Shown here one piece after another: positions 15,319 through 23,198 of a DNA stretch of 41,187 bases; positions within the stretch are counted from its first letter, which is position 1; each line of letters begins with the position of its first letter. The notes under the pieces were generated by a model. It saw only the letters and a list, made by a program, of their open reading frames with translations. It searched no databases and had not been told where the DNA came from. The position numbers were made by a program, and so were the translations under genes. Where the stretch lies: contig CALXQV010000036.1 in NCBI GenBank assembly GCA_944390535.1, positions 1 to 41,187 of the forward strand, given 5' to 3'. Source of the stretch: an uncultured Clostridia bacterium. Lineage in GTDB: Bacteria > Bacillota > Clostridia > TANB77 > CAG-508.

Positions 15319-15930
15319 TTGAATAAAAATAAAACATTAAAAAAAATAATCATTATTATTACGTTAATTGCCATTTTTTTTGCTATATTTTTTTATATAA
15401 CAAAGAGTAAAAAAGTGAAAATTGGAAATACTAGTAGTAGTCAAGAAATAATTGAAATGATTTTAAATATTAGTTCATATGAAAGTGTTGTAGAAGTAGA
15501 AGTAAATAGCAATAAAAATGTGAATCAATATGTCATAAAACAAACATACATCTTTCCAGATATATCTGAACAAGAAATATTAGAGCCAGAAAATATACAA
15601 GGTGTAAAAATTACAAAACAAAGAAATGAGTTAAAAGTAGAAAATACCAATTTAAATATGACAAAAATATATAGTAATTATCCATATATAACGAGTAATT
15701 CTATAGATTTAAATACATTTATAGAAATATATAAGCAAAACAAAGAGCAAACATATAAAGAAAAAGATAATGAAATTATTTTAGAAATAGAAACAGAAGG
15801 AAATATATATACAAAATATCGAACCTTATATATTAGCAAAGAAACAGGAAAACCTACGAAAATGGAAATAAAAGATAATAGCAAAAAGACATTAATTTAC
15901 ATATTATATAAAGAAGTAAAGTTTAAATAA
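15319..15930 (+). CDS. GerS/LolA-like exported protein
   Basis: The 203-residue protein starts at a TTG after TTAGGAGGCTTTTA. It has one N-terminal membrane helix ([18 protein letters not shown]) without a lipobox cysteine, then a region of alternating strands ([52 protein letters not shown]) resembling LolA-fold proteins. In clostridia a germination-related LolA-like protein (GerS or its relatives) is often found close to alr and mazEF, and mazF follows here. In C. difficile GerS is needed for cortex breakdown during germination. The call rests on fold appearance and position, not a unique motif. Confidence 0.55.
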   Translation: MNKNKTLKKIIIIITLIAIFFAIFFYITKSKKVKIGNTSSSQEIIEMILNISSYESVVEVEVNSNKNVNQYVIKQTYIFPDISEQEILEPENIQGVKITKQRNELKVENTNLNMTKIYSNYPYITSNSIDLNTFIEIYKQNKEQTYKEKDNEIILEIETEGNIYTKYRTLYISKETGKPTKMEIKDNSKKTLIYILYKEVKFK

Positions 15931-16000
15931 AAACTTTACATGGCTAATATTTAAAATAAAACACATACTTGATAATATAACAATATTGGGAGTGAAACAA

Positions 16001-16351
16001 ATGGTAATCAAAAGAGGAGATATGTTTTATGCAGATTTAAGCCCAGTAGTAGGATCTGAGCAAGGTGGAATTAGACCTGTACTAATTATACAAAATGATT
16101 TAGGAAACAAATATAGTCCTACAGTAATTGCAGCAGCTATTACTTCACAAACAGGAAAAAATAAATTACCAACACACATAGAAATTGATTCTGAAAGCTG
16201 TGGATTAAAAAATAATTCAGTTGTTTTAACAGAACAAATCAGAACAATTGATAAAAGTCGATTAAAAGAAAAGATAGGTCATATAGATGATGAAAAAATC
16301 ATTAATCAAGTAAATAATGCATTAGGTGTAAGCTTTGGGCTAGAAGAATAA
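16001..16351 (+). CDS. mazF: MazF/EndoA-type endoribonuclease toxin
   Basis: The 116-residue product has the family length (B. subtilis EndoA is also 116) and its motifs: [41 protein letters not shown] and [13 protein letters not shown]. MazF toxins cut single-stranded mRNA at short motifs. I chose the ATG at 16001 because GGGAGTGAAACAA precedes it; an upstream TTG at 15986 overlaps that site. No mazE/ndoAI antitoxin gene is present just upstream, where only 70 bp of non-coding DNA separates it from the GerS-like gene. The antitoxin must be elsewhere, or it has been lost or replaced. Confidence 0.93.
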   Translation: MVIKRGDMFYADLSPVVGSEQGGIRPVLIIQNDLGNKYSPTVIAAAITSQTGKNKLPTHIEIDSESCGLKNNSVVLTEQIRTIDKSRLKEKIGHIDDEKIINQVNNALGVSFGLEE

Positions 16352-16385
16352 AAGAGGATTTAAGCAAATTTAAATCCTCTTTTCA
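16350..16385. terminator. Bidirectional terminator between mazF and the HD-GYP gene
   Basis: AAAGAGGATTTA (16351-16362) pairs with TAAATCCTCTTT (16371-16382) with an 8-nt loop and A/T runs on both sides, between two convergent genes. Confidence 0.85.
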
Positions 16386-16388
16386 TTA

Positions 16389-17336
16389 TTATACTCTCAA
16401 TTTTTTTATAATTTTAATTTCTTTATATAAGTTATCAATAATTGCTTTTCTAGTATTATAAGCTTCTAGATATTCTTCATAAATTTGTTCTAAATTATCT
16501 ACTGTTTCTCCTGGTTTAGCCAAAACAGCAATTCCTTCACTATAATAATTTCTATTTTTTTCATTTTTAGCTTTTTCCATTTTCTCTTTATATTTTAGCA
16601 TTTGTTTTAAACGTTTCATTTCTTCTAATAAAGAATCTACATAGCTTTGTGTGCAAGTGATTTCATACTCGATATCATCAATAACAACTTTAAATAGAGT
16701 ACGAACAATAACAGGGTTGCTTTTACCAAGTTTGGTCTCTTCTGCAAGTTGGTTTAAAGTACCAGAATAGTCAGGTGTAACAGAAGGTTTTGTTTCATCA
16801 ATTAAGATTTTTAAAGTGTCAGAAATACCAATGTGAGACTTATATTGTCTTTTACTGACAATTGCATCATACTCATCAGCTACTCGTATAATTTGTCCTT
16901 CATAAGGAATATCTTTTTTCGTTAAACCTTGGGGATAACCAGAACCGTTTAAAGCTTCATGATGATATAAAGCACCAGCTGCATAAGGTCTTAATTTTAA
17001 ATCTTTCATACACATTTCATAACCTAATGTCGTATGTTTTTTCATTATCTCATATTCTTCTTCTGTTAATCTAGAAGGTTTTTGTAAGATAGCAGGAGGA
17101 ACAAACAATTTTCCTATATCATGTAGATAAGCACAAATGGTACAATATTCTATAAAACCTTTATTACAATGCAAATATTCACAAAGTCTACAAGTTAAAG
17201 CTGCTACATTTTCAGAATGTTTTCTTGTGAAAACATCTAATGTATCTAACATATTCAATTGATAACGCAAGGTTTTATCTAAATTATATGATTTTAGATT
17301 TGTTTTATCATAGAAATCAAATTCTGATTGTTTCAT
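16389..17336 (-). CDS. HD-GYP domain phosphohydrolase
   Basis: The 315-residue protein begins at the ATG preceded by TAGGAGTGGATTTT; an in-frame upstream ATG at 17387 lacks such a site. The HD-GYP domain spans about residues 30-190: HSENVAALTCRLCEYL, YLHDIGKLFVPPAIL, YHHEALNGSGYPQGL and IRVADEYDAI. Such domains usually break down cyclic di-GMP, a messenger controlling motility and surface behaviour; the HHE and GYP residues are present. The C-terminal third is a charged coiled coil (residues about 230-300) and there is no receiver or other sensor domain. It is convergent with mazF. Confidence 0.88.
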   Translation of the reverse strand: MKQSEFDFYDKTNLKSYNLDKTLRYQLNMLDTLDVFTRKHSENVAALTCRLCEYLHCNKGFIEYCTICAYLHDIGKLFVPPAILQKPSRLTEEEYEIMKKHTTLGYEMCMKDLKLRPYAAGALYHHEALNGSGYPQGLTKKDIPYEGQIIRVADEYDAIVSKRQYKSHIGISDTLKILIDETKPSVTPDYSGTLNQLAEETKLGKSNPVIVRTLFKVVIDDIEYEITCTQSYVDSLLEEMKRLKQMLKYKEKMEKAKNEKNRNYYSEGIAVLAKPGETVDNLEQIYEEYLEAYNTRKAIIDNLYKEIKIIKKLRV

Positions 17337-17445
17337 AAAATCCACTCCTATCAAAATTATCATATCATTAAATAAAAAAAACTGCAATAAAAATAAAAGG
17401 ATTAGATATAGAAATCAAAAATATTTAGTAATAAAAGAAAAAAGA

Positions 17446-17474
17446 TTGACATAATCTGGAAAAGAATATATAAT
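17446..17474 (+). promoter_or_regulatory. Perfect sigma-A promoter of the HD hydrolase gene
   Basis: TTGACA (17446-17451) and TATAAT (17469-17474) with a 17-bp spacer. The predicted start near 17481 leaves only about 5 nt before the upstream ATG at 17486 but a normal leader before the ATG at 17520, which supports the latter as the true start. Confidence 0.85.
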
Positions 17475-17519
17475 AGGAAAGATACATGGAAACCCTGATT
17501 CTGAAGAGGAGGTTAAAAA

Positions 17520-18200
17520 ATGAAGACGACCAGTTGTATGAAAATGTATCGTTTTATAGAATGGTTTGCGATAAAGAGACAGCTACGGAATACATTGATT
17601 TCGTTACCATTAGCTATGAAATACCATCATGGCCAAAAGCGGGATGGAGGAGATCCGTATGTTATACATCCTTATAGAGTATGTATAACTTTAATTCTCT
17701 TACGACCTGAATTTGCTTTCCGCAGAGCATATCCTAAAAAGACTGAAAGATGGATATGGAGAAGGTGTGATGTTTTATTTTCCACGGCATTATTACATGA
17801 TGTCCTAGAAGATGTCTCCTTGCCTAGGAAAGGTAAAGAATTGGTTAAAAACTATCATTTGGAGAGAGAGGTTTTAAAGAATATTAGAATTCTTACAAAG
17901 CCACCTAAAACCAAGAGGATGTTTTTAAGCAGTTTACAAACAAAAATGTATTATCGAAAGATATACCATGCATTAATACCGTCATTGGCAAAGCCAGCTG
18001 ATCGAAAGGATAACTGCAGAACATTCGGCGTGTTTGATACGGTACGCAAGAGAAAGTACATCATAGAAACCTATGAGTACATATATCCATTGTGCAAAGA
18101 GGCAAAACGGAAATACCCTGAATTTGCACAAATTTTTGATAAACTCATGAGCTTAATTGAAGAAAGCATTAAGCCATATGAGTATCTATTAACTGGTTAA
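17520..18200 (+). CDS. Small SpoT-like HD-domain hydrolase
   Basis: The 226-residue protein matches the HD part of RelA/SpoT enzymes: MKYHHGQKRDGGDPYVIHPYRV, then ALLHDVLEDV (HD pair) and KPADRKDNCRTF, the equivalents of the SpoT AHxGQKR, HDxxED and LADRxxNxRT motifs. There is no synthetase, TGS or ACT domain, so it resembles a small alarmone hydrolase. The start is set by GAGGAGGTTAAAAA. An overlapping frame at 17486-17677 reads as a plausible N-terminus too (DKETATEYIDFVTI could join AMKYHHGQ if one base were dropped near 17611), so a frameshift cannot be fully excluded. Codon use (CGG, CTG, AAG) is richer in GC than the neighbours and suggests transfer. Confidence 0.75.
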   Translation: MKTTSCMKMYRFIEWFAIKRQLRNTLISLPLAMKYHHGQKRDGGDPYVIHPYRVCITLILLRPEFAFRRAYPKKTERWIWRRCDVLFSTALLHDVLEDVSLPRKGKELVKNYHLEREVLKNIRILTKPPKTKRMFLSSLQTKMYYRKIYHALIPSLAKPADRKDNCRTFGVFDTVRKRKYIIETYEYIYPLCKEAKRKYPEFAQIFDKLMSLIEESIKPYEYLLTG

Positions 18201-18206
18201 CCTCGA

Positions 18207-18237
18207 GAAAGGGAGTCGGCGCATGTTGACTCCTTTA
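18207..18237 (+). terminator. Possible terminator after the HD hydrolase gene
   Basis: AAAGGGAGTC (18208-18217) pairs with GACTCCTTT (18228-18236) around a 10-nt loop. The T-tract is short, so it may be weak. Confidence 0.45.
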
Positions 18238-18295
18238 TCCGTTATCACTATCATTTTTAAATTTAAAAGCACGATTACTTTCTTATACATAACCA

Positions 18296-18324
18296 TTGAA
18301 AAATAGCCAAAAGTGTGGTAATAT
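18296..18324 (+). promoter_or_regulatory. Candidate promoter of aspS
   Basis: TTGAAA (18296-18301) and TAATAT (18319-18324) with a 17-bp spacer, about 70 bp before the aspS start. No T-box specifier structure was recognised in the short leader. Confidence 0.5.
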
Positions 18325-18397
18325 AGGTAAGGTAAATAAACAGGAAAAATAATCATTGTGACAATGTTTATATATAAAGAAGGGAATGAGATAAAAA

Positions 18398-20149
18398 ATG
18401 TATAGAACAAAAACTTGTGGAGAATTAAATATACAACATGTAAAAGAACAAGTAGAACTTGCAGGATGGATTCAGAAAATAAGAGATTTAGGTGGAATGA
18501 CTTTTATAGATTTAAGAGATGAATTTGGAATCACACAAATTGTTGTAAATGATGAAGAATTAAAGAAATTCGTAAAGGAATTACATACAGAAACTTGTAT
18601 CCATATAGAAGGAGAAGTTGTGGAAAGAACAAGTAAAAATCCACATATGAAAACAGGAGAGATAGAAGTCGTTGCAAAAAAAATAGAAGTATTAGGAAAA
18701 TGTAAAAACGTACTTCCTTTTGAAATTAATACAGACCAAGAAGTTAGGGAAGATCTACGATTAGAATATAGATTTTTAGACTTGAGAAATGAAACACTAC
18801 ACAACAACATTTTGTTACGTTCAAAAATATTAAAAACAATAAGAGATAAAATGGATGAATTAGAATTTACAGAAATTCAAACACCAATCTTAGCAAATTC
18901 TTCACCAGAAGGTGCAAGAGATTATTTAGTACCAAGTAGATTAAATCCAGGAGAGTTTTATGCACTTCCACAAGCTCCACAACAATTTAAACAATTATTA
19001 ATGGTTAGTGGATTTAATAAATATTATCAAATTGCACCATGTTTTAGAGATGAAGATCCAAGAGCTGATAGAGCACCAGGAGAATTTTATCAATTAGATT
19101 TTGAAATGAGTTTTGCTACACAAGAAGATGTGTTTAAAGTCATTGAAGAGGTTGTACCATATACGTTTGAAAAATTTACAAATTGGAAAGTAGATAAAGG
19201 ACCATTTATGAGAATTCCATATAAAGAAGCAATGGAGAAATATGGAATTGATAAACCAGATTTAAGAAATCCGTTGATTATTCAAGATGTAACAGAGGTA
19301 TTTAAAGACTCTGAGTTCAATGCATTTAAAGATAAAACAATAAAAGCCATTATTGTACCAAATGGAGCAGAACAAGGAAGAAAATTCTTTGATAAAATGG
19401 GTGAATTTGCAGTAACAGATGAAGTAGGAGCAAAAGGATTAGCTTGGACAAAATTACATAATGAAGGAAATATTCAAGGTGGTATTGCAAAATTTATTAC
19501 AGAAGAAATCAAAGAAAAATTAGAAAAAGATTTTGGACTAGAAAAAAATGCAAGTATTTTCTTTATTGCAGATGAATTTGAAAAAGCACAAAAAATTGCA
19601 GGACTTGTCAGAATTGAATTAGGAAAACGATTAGATTTAATTGAAAAGGGTGTATACAAATTCTGTTTTATTGTTGATTTCCCAATGTATGAATTGTCTG
19701 ATGAAGGAACCATTGATTTTAGCCATAACCCATTTTCAATGCCACAGGGTGGGCTAGAAGCTTTAGAAAATCAAAATCCATTAGATATATTAGCATATCA
19801 ATATGATTTGGTATGTAATGGATATGAAATGGCATCAGGAGCTGTTAGAAACCATAATCCAGAAATTATGGTAAAAGCATTTGAAATTGCAGGATATAGT
19901 GAAGAAGATGTGAAAAATCGATTTGGGGCATTATATAATGCGTTCCAATATGGAACACCACCACATGCGGGTGCTGCGCCTGGAATTGATAGAATGATTA
20001 TGCTTATTGCAGATTCTCAAAATATAAGAGAAGTGATTGCCTTTCCAAAGAATAAAAGAGCAAGAGATTTATTAATGAGAGCGCCATCTGTTGTTACAGA
20101 ACAACAATTAAAAGATGTACATATTCAATTAGATTTAAATGAAAAATAA
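18398..20149 (+). CDS. aspS: Aspartate--tRNA ligase
   Basis: The 583-residue protein has the bacterial AspRS layout: N-terminal OB-fold anticodon-binding domain (LAGWIQKIRDLGGMTFIDLRD), class II motif 2 (FRDEDPRADRAPGEFYQLDFE), the bacterial GAD insertion (about residues 280-410), and motif 3 (GAAPGIDRMIML). It charges tRNA-Asp, and in organisms lacking AsnRS it may also charge tRNA-Asn. Length is normal. The start follows AAGGGAATGAGATAAAAA. It seems to be a single-gene unit: a promoter precedes it and a large hairpin follows. Confidence 0.96.
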   Translation: MYRTKTCGELNIQHVKEQVELAGWIQKIRDLGGMTFIDLRDEFGITQIVVNDEELKKFVKELHTETCIHIEGEVVERTSKNPHMKTGEIEVVAKKIEVLGKCKNVLPFEINTDQEVREDLRLEYRFLDLRNETLHNNILLRSKILKTIRDKMDELEFTEIQTPILANSSPEGARDYLVPSRLNPGEFYALPQAPQQFKQLLMVSGFNKYYQIAPCFRDEDPRADRAPGEFYQLDFEMSFATQEDVFKVIEEVVPYTFEKFTNWKVDKGPFMRIPYKEAMEKYGIDKPDLRNPLIIQDVTEVFKDSEFNAFKDKTIKAIIVPNGAEQGRKFFDKMGEFAVTDEVGAKGLAWTKLHNEGNIQGGIAKFITEEIKEKLEKDFGLEKNASIFFIADEFEKAQKIAGLVRIELGKRLDLIEKGVYKFCFIVDFPMYELSDEGTIDFSHNPFSMPQGGLEALENQNPLDILAYQYDLVCNGYEMASGAVRNHNPEIMVKAFEIAGYSEEDVKNRFGALYNAFQYGTPPHAGAAPGIDRMIMLIADSQNIREVIAFPKNKRARDLLMRAPSVVTEQQLKDVHIQLDLNEK

Positions 20150-20160
20150 ATGAAAATTTT

Positions 20161-20201
20161 ACTATGTCCACATATTTTTTTAAAAAAATATGTAGCATAG
20201 T
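20161..20201. terminator. AT-rich hairpin after aspS
   Basis: ACTATG (20161-20166) and CATAGT (20196-20201) flank a perfect palindrome ACATA(T)7(A)7TATGT (20170-20193). The T-run is inside the stem and not after it, so termination is possible but not certain. The rest of the gap to 20333 shows no gene. Confidence 0.5.
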
Positions 20202-20333
20202 ATCAGCCATAGGAAATAAAAAGAAGCAGATGTAGGTGTTACCTTATACACAGATAGTTTGAATTTGTTAAATATTTTAGAAACTAATAACCATTAAAAA
20301 CATTTATATAAATTGTGGAATGGAGGAAGCATC

Positions 20334-20594
20334 ATGGAATATAGATATAAACCTAGTGGAGTTTGTTCAAGAGAAATGATTATAGAATTAGATGGTAATA
20401 TCATAAAAAAATTAACAATCATTGGAGGATGTGCTGGAAATACAGTAGGAGTTTCAAGACTAATAGAAGGAATGAATATCAATGAAGCAATTAGAAGATT
20501 AAAAGGAATTCCTTGTGGTATAAAAGGAACTTCCTGTCCAGACCAATTATCAAAAGCATTAGAAGAAGTGAAAGAAAAATACAAGCTAGAATAA
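20334..20594 (+). CDS. TSCPD domain protein
   Basis: The 86-residue protein is one TSCPD domain: CSREMIIELDGN, IIGGCAGNTVGVSRLIEGM and CGIKGTSCPDQLSKAL. The domain also occurs at the C-terminus of class II ribonucleotide reductases (NrdJ), where its Cys residues matter; free-standing copies like this one are common in clostridia and have no proven role. The start is the ATG after TGGAGGAAGCATC; an in-frame ATG 21 bases upstream overlaps the ribosome binding site. Confidence 0.88.
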   Translation: MEYRYKPSGVCSREMIIELDGNIIKKLTIIGGCAGNTVGVSRLIEGMNINEAIRRLKGIPCGIKGTSCPDQLSKALEEVKEKYKLE

Positions 20595-20702
20595 TTATCA
20601 TAATAATTATTCATTTTAGGAAGCATGTATCGTATTTTTTTCTATATATTCCTTTTGATAAAAAATAATAAAATACAGATAAAACTGGAATGAGGAATTT
20701 GA

Positions 20703-21752
20703 ATGAAAGAAAAAGTATTATTAGGAATGAGTGGTGGCGTAGATAGTTCGGTGTCAGCCATTCTTTTAAAAGAAGCAGGGTATGAAGTGATCGGTTGTAC
20801 AATGAATTTACTCGAAGAACCAAATGAAGAAACCATACAAGATGCAAAAAAAGTGTGTGAAAAGTTAGGAATAGAACATCATGTTTTGGATTGCAGAAAG
20901 CAATTTAGATGTCATGTAATCGATACATTTATTTCTGAATATGAACGTGCAAGAACACCAAATCCTTGTGTAGAATGTAATCAATATTTAAAATTTGGTG
21001 TTTTTTATGACAAGGCAAAAGAATTAGGCTGTCAATACATCGCAACAGGACATTATGCTAAAAAAGAATATTCAGAAAAATATAAACAATATGTATTAAA
21101 AAAATCAAATGAAGAAAAAAAAGACCAGACATATTTTTTATACACTATTCCTAAAGAAAAAGTACAAGCCATTTTGTTTCCATTACAAGATAATGTAAGC
21201 AAACAAGATACAAGACGATTAGCAGAAGAATACGGACTAGAGATTGCTAACAAAAAAGATAGTCAAGAAATCTGTTTTATCAAAGATGATGATTATCAAA
21301 GATTTTTAAAAGAAAATATGAACGAAAAACCTAAAAAAGGGGATATTGTTTTAACAACAGGTGAAAGATTAGGAACACATAATGGGCTTATCAACTATAC
21401 AATAGGCCAAAGAAAAGGATTAGGGATTTCTTATAAAGAACCATTATATGTTGTAAAATTAGATATGAAACATAATCAAGTGATTGTAGGAACTGAAAAA
21501 GAGCTGTATAGTAATCAGTTAGAAGCCATTAATATCAATTGGATTGTAAATATTGAAAATACATTAGCAGAAGGATTAGAATGTTTAGCAAAAATACGAT
21601 ATAGAGCAAAAGAAGCAAAAGCAAAAGTAACAAAAGAAAATGAAAAAATAAAAGTAGAATTCTATGAACCACAAAGAGCAATTACTCAAGGTCAGTCTGT
21701 TGTGTTTTATGATGAAGATGGGATTGTTCTAGGTGGAGGAAAGATTAGATAA
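20703..21752 (+). CDS. mnmA: tRNA-specific 2-thiouridylase MnmA
   Basis: The 349-residue protein begins with the PP-loop MSGGVDSSVSAILLKEAGYEV-like ATP site, has the first catalytic Cys in NPCVECNQYLKFG, GHYAKKEY, KDQTYFLYTI and the second Cys in DSQEICFIKDDDYQRF, then the C-terminal beta-barrel (GQRKGLGI, QAITQGQSVVFYD-like RAITQGQSVVFYDEDG). It thiolates U34 of Lys, Glu and Gln tRNAs. Length is typical. No cysteine desulfurase gene is adjacent. The start follows GAATGAGGAATTTGA. Confidence 0.95.
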   Translation: MKEKVLLGMSGGVDSSVSAILLKEAGYEVIGCTMNLLEEPNEETIQDAKKVCEKLGIEHHVLDCRKQFRCHVIDTFISEYERARTPNPCVECNQYLKFGVFYDKAKELGCQYIATGHYAKKEYSEKYKQYVLKKSNEEKKDQTYFLYTIPKEKVQAILFPLQDNVSKQDTRRLAEEYGLEIANKKDSQEICFIKDDDYQRFLKENMNEKPKKGDIVLTTGERLGTHNGLINYTIGQRKGLGISYKEPLYVVKLDMKHNQVIVGTEKELYSNQLEAININWIVNIENTLAEGLECLAKIRYRAKEAKAKVTKENEKIKVEFYEPQRAITQGQSVVFYDEDGIVLGGGKIR

Positions 21753-21776
21753 TTGTTAGAAATTAAATAAAAAAAG

Positions 21777-21812
21777 AAAGACTATGCTTGGCTTAAGTGA
21801 TAGTCTTTTTTA
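21777..21812. terminator. Bidirectional terminator after mnmA
   Basis: AAAGACTAT (21777-21785) pairs with ATAGTCTTT (21800-21808), followed by T residues on the plus strand and a long A-run upstream that serves the minus strand. It lies between two convergent genes. Confidence 0.8.
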
Positions 21813-21834
21813 GGTTTAGTATCGATAGAAATAA

Positions 21835-22023
21835 TTAGTATCGATACAGATACTCCTCTTTTACCATGGCTTGGATTAAGAAATTGTCACTGATGGAGAA
21901 TCCTCCATGAGGTATCCACCCCTCATCTATAAATCCTTGAATTTTTTCTTCGAACTTCTGGAAGTCCTTTTCCCGCTGTTCTTGGGAATGAATAGGGGAA
22001 TACATCCGTACTATTTTATACAT
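21835..22023 (-). CDS. Small DUF1737-like protein
   Basis: The 62-residue protein resembles DUF1737: an N-terminal strand (YKIVRMYS), a helix (QREKDFQKFEEKIQGFIDE), then GWIPHGGFSISDNFLIQAMVKE, which fits the GWxPxGG...QAMVK pattern of that domain. No function is known. It starts after AAAGGAGGTTATCATTTT. Codon use is richer in GC than the surroundings (CCC, CGG, TCC), suggesting recent arrival. Its leader resembles that of the small gene at 39700-39921. Confidence 0.6.
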   Translation of the reverse strand: MYKIVRMYSPIHSQEQREKDFQKFEEKIQGFIDEGWIPHGGFSISDNFLIQAMVKEEYLYRY

Positions 22024-22073
22024 AAAATGATAACCTCCTTTGAGTAGGTGCCAAGCTAACCTTTTATACTTTT

Positions 22074-22102
22074 ATTATACTAAATATATAGATCAAAGTA
22101 AA
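22074..22102 (-). promoter_or_regulatory. Promoter of the DUF1737-like gene
   Basis: On the minus strand TTTACT (22102-22097) and TATAAT (22079-22074) with a 17-bp spacer; the transcript then contains GTTAGCTTGG before the ribosome binding site. Confidence 0.65.
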
Positions 22103-22146
22103 GATATTGCTTAGAAATACAATTATAACAAAAATTTTTTGTTTTG

Positions 22147-22854
22147 CTAGTGTATATTTTTGTTATCATCAATAATTTTATCAGCCTGTGCTTGGGTGAT
22201 ATACGCATTTTCCACCATTGTATTTAATACATGTTTTTGTCTTTGACTTACTAAATCTGGATTAACCGTTGGAGCATACACAGAAGGAGCATTAGGAACA
22301 CCAGCAAGCATAGAAGCTTCATCTAAATTTAAATCTTTTGGTTCTTTTTGATAATATCCCATACTAGCATCATAAATTCCGTAGTAGCCATCTCCAAAAT
22401 AAGCACTGTTAACATATAAAGCAAAAATTTCTTCTTTGGTAAATTTTTGTTCTAAATCATAAGCAGCAAATAATTCTCCTAATTTTCTAGTGGCAGTTTC
22501 TTCTTGTGTAAAGACTAAATTTTTTGCTACTTGCTGTGTAATGGTACTACCACCTTCTTGTAACTCACCAGTTCTAAGGTTTGTCCAAATGGCTCTAGCA
22601 ATGCCAATAAAATCAACAGGCCCATGGTCATAATATCTTCTATCTTCAACAGAAATAACGGCATGGATATAGTCTTCTGATAATTCGCTAAAAGGAACAT
22701 AGTGTTCATCATCTGTTATTTCTGCAGTTCTTGTTAATAAAGGTTTTTCATCTAGCGCCTTAGAATAACTAACAAAGCCGATAATACCACATATAATAAC
22801 AGCAATTAAAATCAAAATAAACAAAATTAATAATAATTTTCTAAAAAATCTCAT
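22147..22854 (-). CDS. mtgA: Monofunctional peptidoglycan glycosyltransferase (GT51)
   Basis: The 235-residue protein has an N-terminal membrane helix (LLLILFILILIAVIICGIIGFV) and a GT51 transglycosylase domain: AVISVEDRRYYDHGPVDFIGIARA (catalytic Glu in SVEDRRYYDH), LQEGGSTITQQVAKN, and ALYVNSAYFGDGYYGI. No transpeptidase domain follows, so it is a stand-alone transglycosylase, polymerising lipid II into glycan strands outside the membrane. The ATG at 22854 was chosen because AGAGGTGTCT precedes it; a GTG two codons earlier lies inside that site. It is a single-gene unit on the minus strand. Confidence 0.9.
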   Translation of the reverse strand: MRFFRKLLLILFILILIAVIICGIIGFVSYSKALDEKPLLTRTAEITDDEHYVPFSELSEDYIHAVISVEDRRYYDHGPVDFIGIARAIWTNLRTGELQEGGSTITQQVAKNLVFTQEETATRKLGELFAAYDLEQKFTKEEIFALYVNSAYFGDGYYGIYDASMGYYQKEPKDLNLDEASMLAGVPNAPSVYAPTVNPDLVSQRQKHVLNTMVENAYITQAQADKIIDDNKNIH

Positions 22855-22990
22855 AGACACCTCTATATATTCTTTTTTTTCATTATATAGTAATATTTAT
22901 GTTTTTACAAGAATAGAAAAGTTAAGATTTTATGAATTTTTTATAAAGTCTTTCTATTTACAAAAAGAAAAGACTATGATAAAATTTCCA

Positions 22991-23018
22991 ATAGTATCAT
23001 ATAATTATATGATACTAT
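22991..23018. repeat. Perfect 28-bp palindrome
   Basis: The sequence from 22991 to 23018 equals its own reverse complement over 28 bases (half-site ATAGTATCATATAA). It lies between divergent genes, the transglycosylase and dapF, about 140-180 bp from each. It could be an operator or a cruciform; it has no T-tract. Confidence 0.6.
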
Positions 23019-23030
23019 ATAGTAATACCT

Positions 23031-23198
23031 AAAAAGGGCAAAAGTTGAAAAATAATTACAATTTTGTCTGCATCAAATTTCATTTAAAACGTGGTACATA
23101 CAATCGTATGCAACCTTGCCTTTTAAATCAAATTTTCTTTGCCAAAATTTAATTCTTTTCCAACTGGGGTTGTGCCTTTAGAAAGGGATGAGATTAAA
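23031..23198 (+). other. Structured region upstream of dapF, nature unknown
   Basis: AAAAGGGCAA (23032-23041) can pair with TTGCCTTTT (23116-23124), enclosing CATAC-AATC-GTATG (23097-23110). Closer to dapF, CAAC-TGGG-GTTG (23161-23172) and CCTT-TAGA-AAGG overlap the ribosome binding site. I compared it with what I know of the lysine riboswitch and do not recognise its conserved core. It may be an unclassified leader or the remains of a repeat. Confidence 0.35.

Noticed and set aside
17486..17677. 63-residue ORF overlapping the start of the HD hydrolase gene
   Set aside because: Its ATG lies about 5 nt after the predicted transcription start, so it has no ribosome binding site in the RNA; the ATG at 17520 has a strong one. 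The possible frameshift reading is mentioned with that gene.
23031..23198. Lysine riboswitch upstream of dapF
   Set aside because: The expected conserved core and length of that riboswitch could not be recognised; only small unrelated stems are seen.
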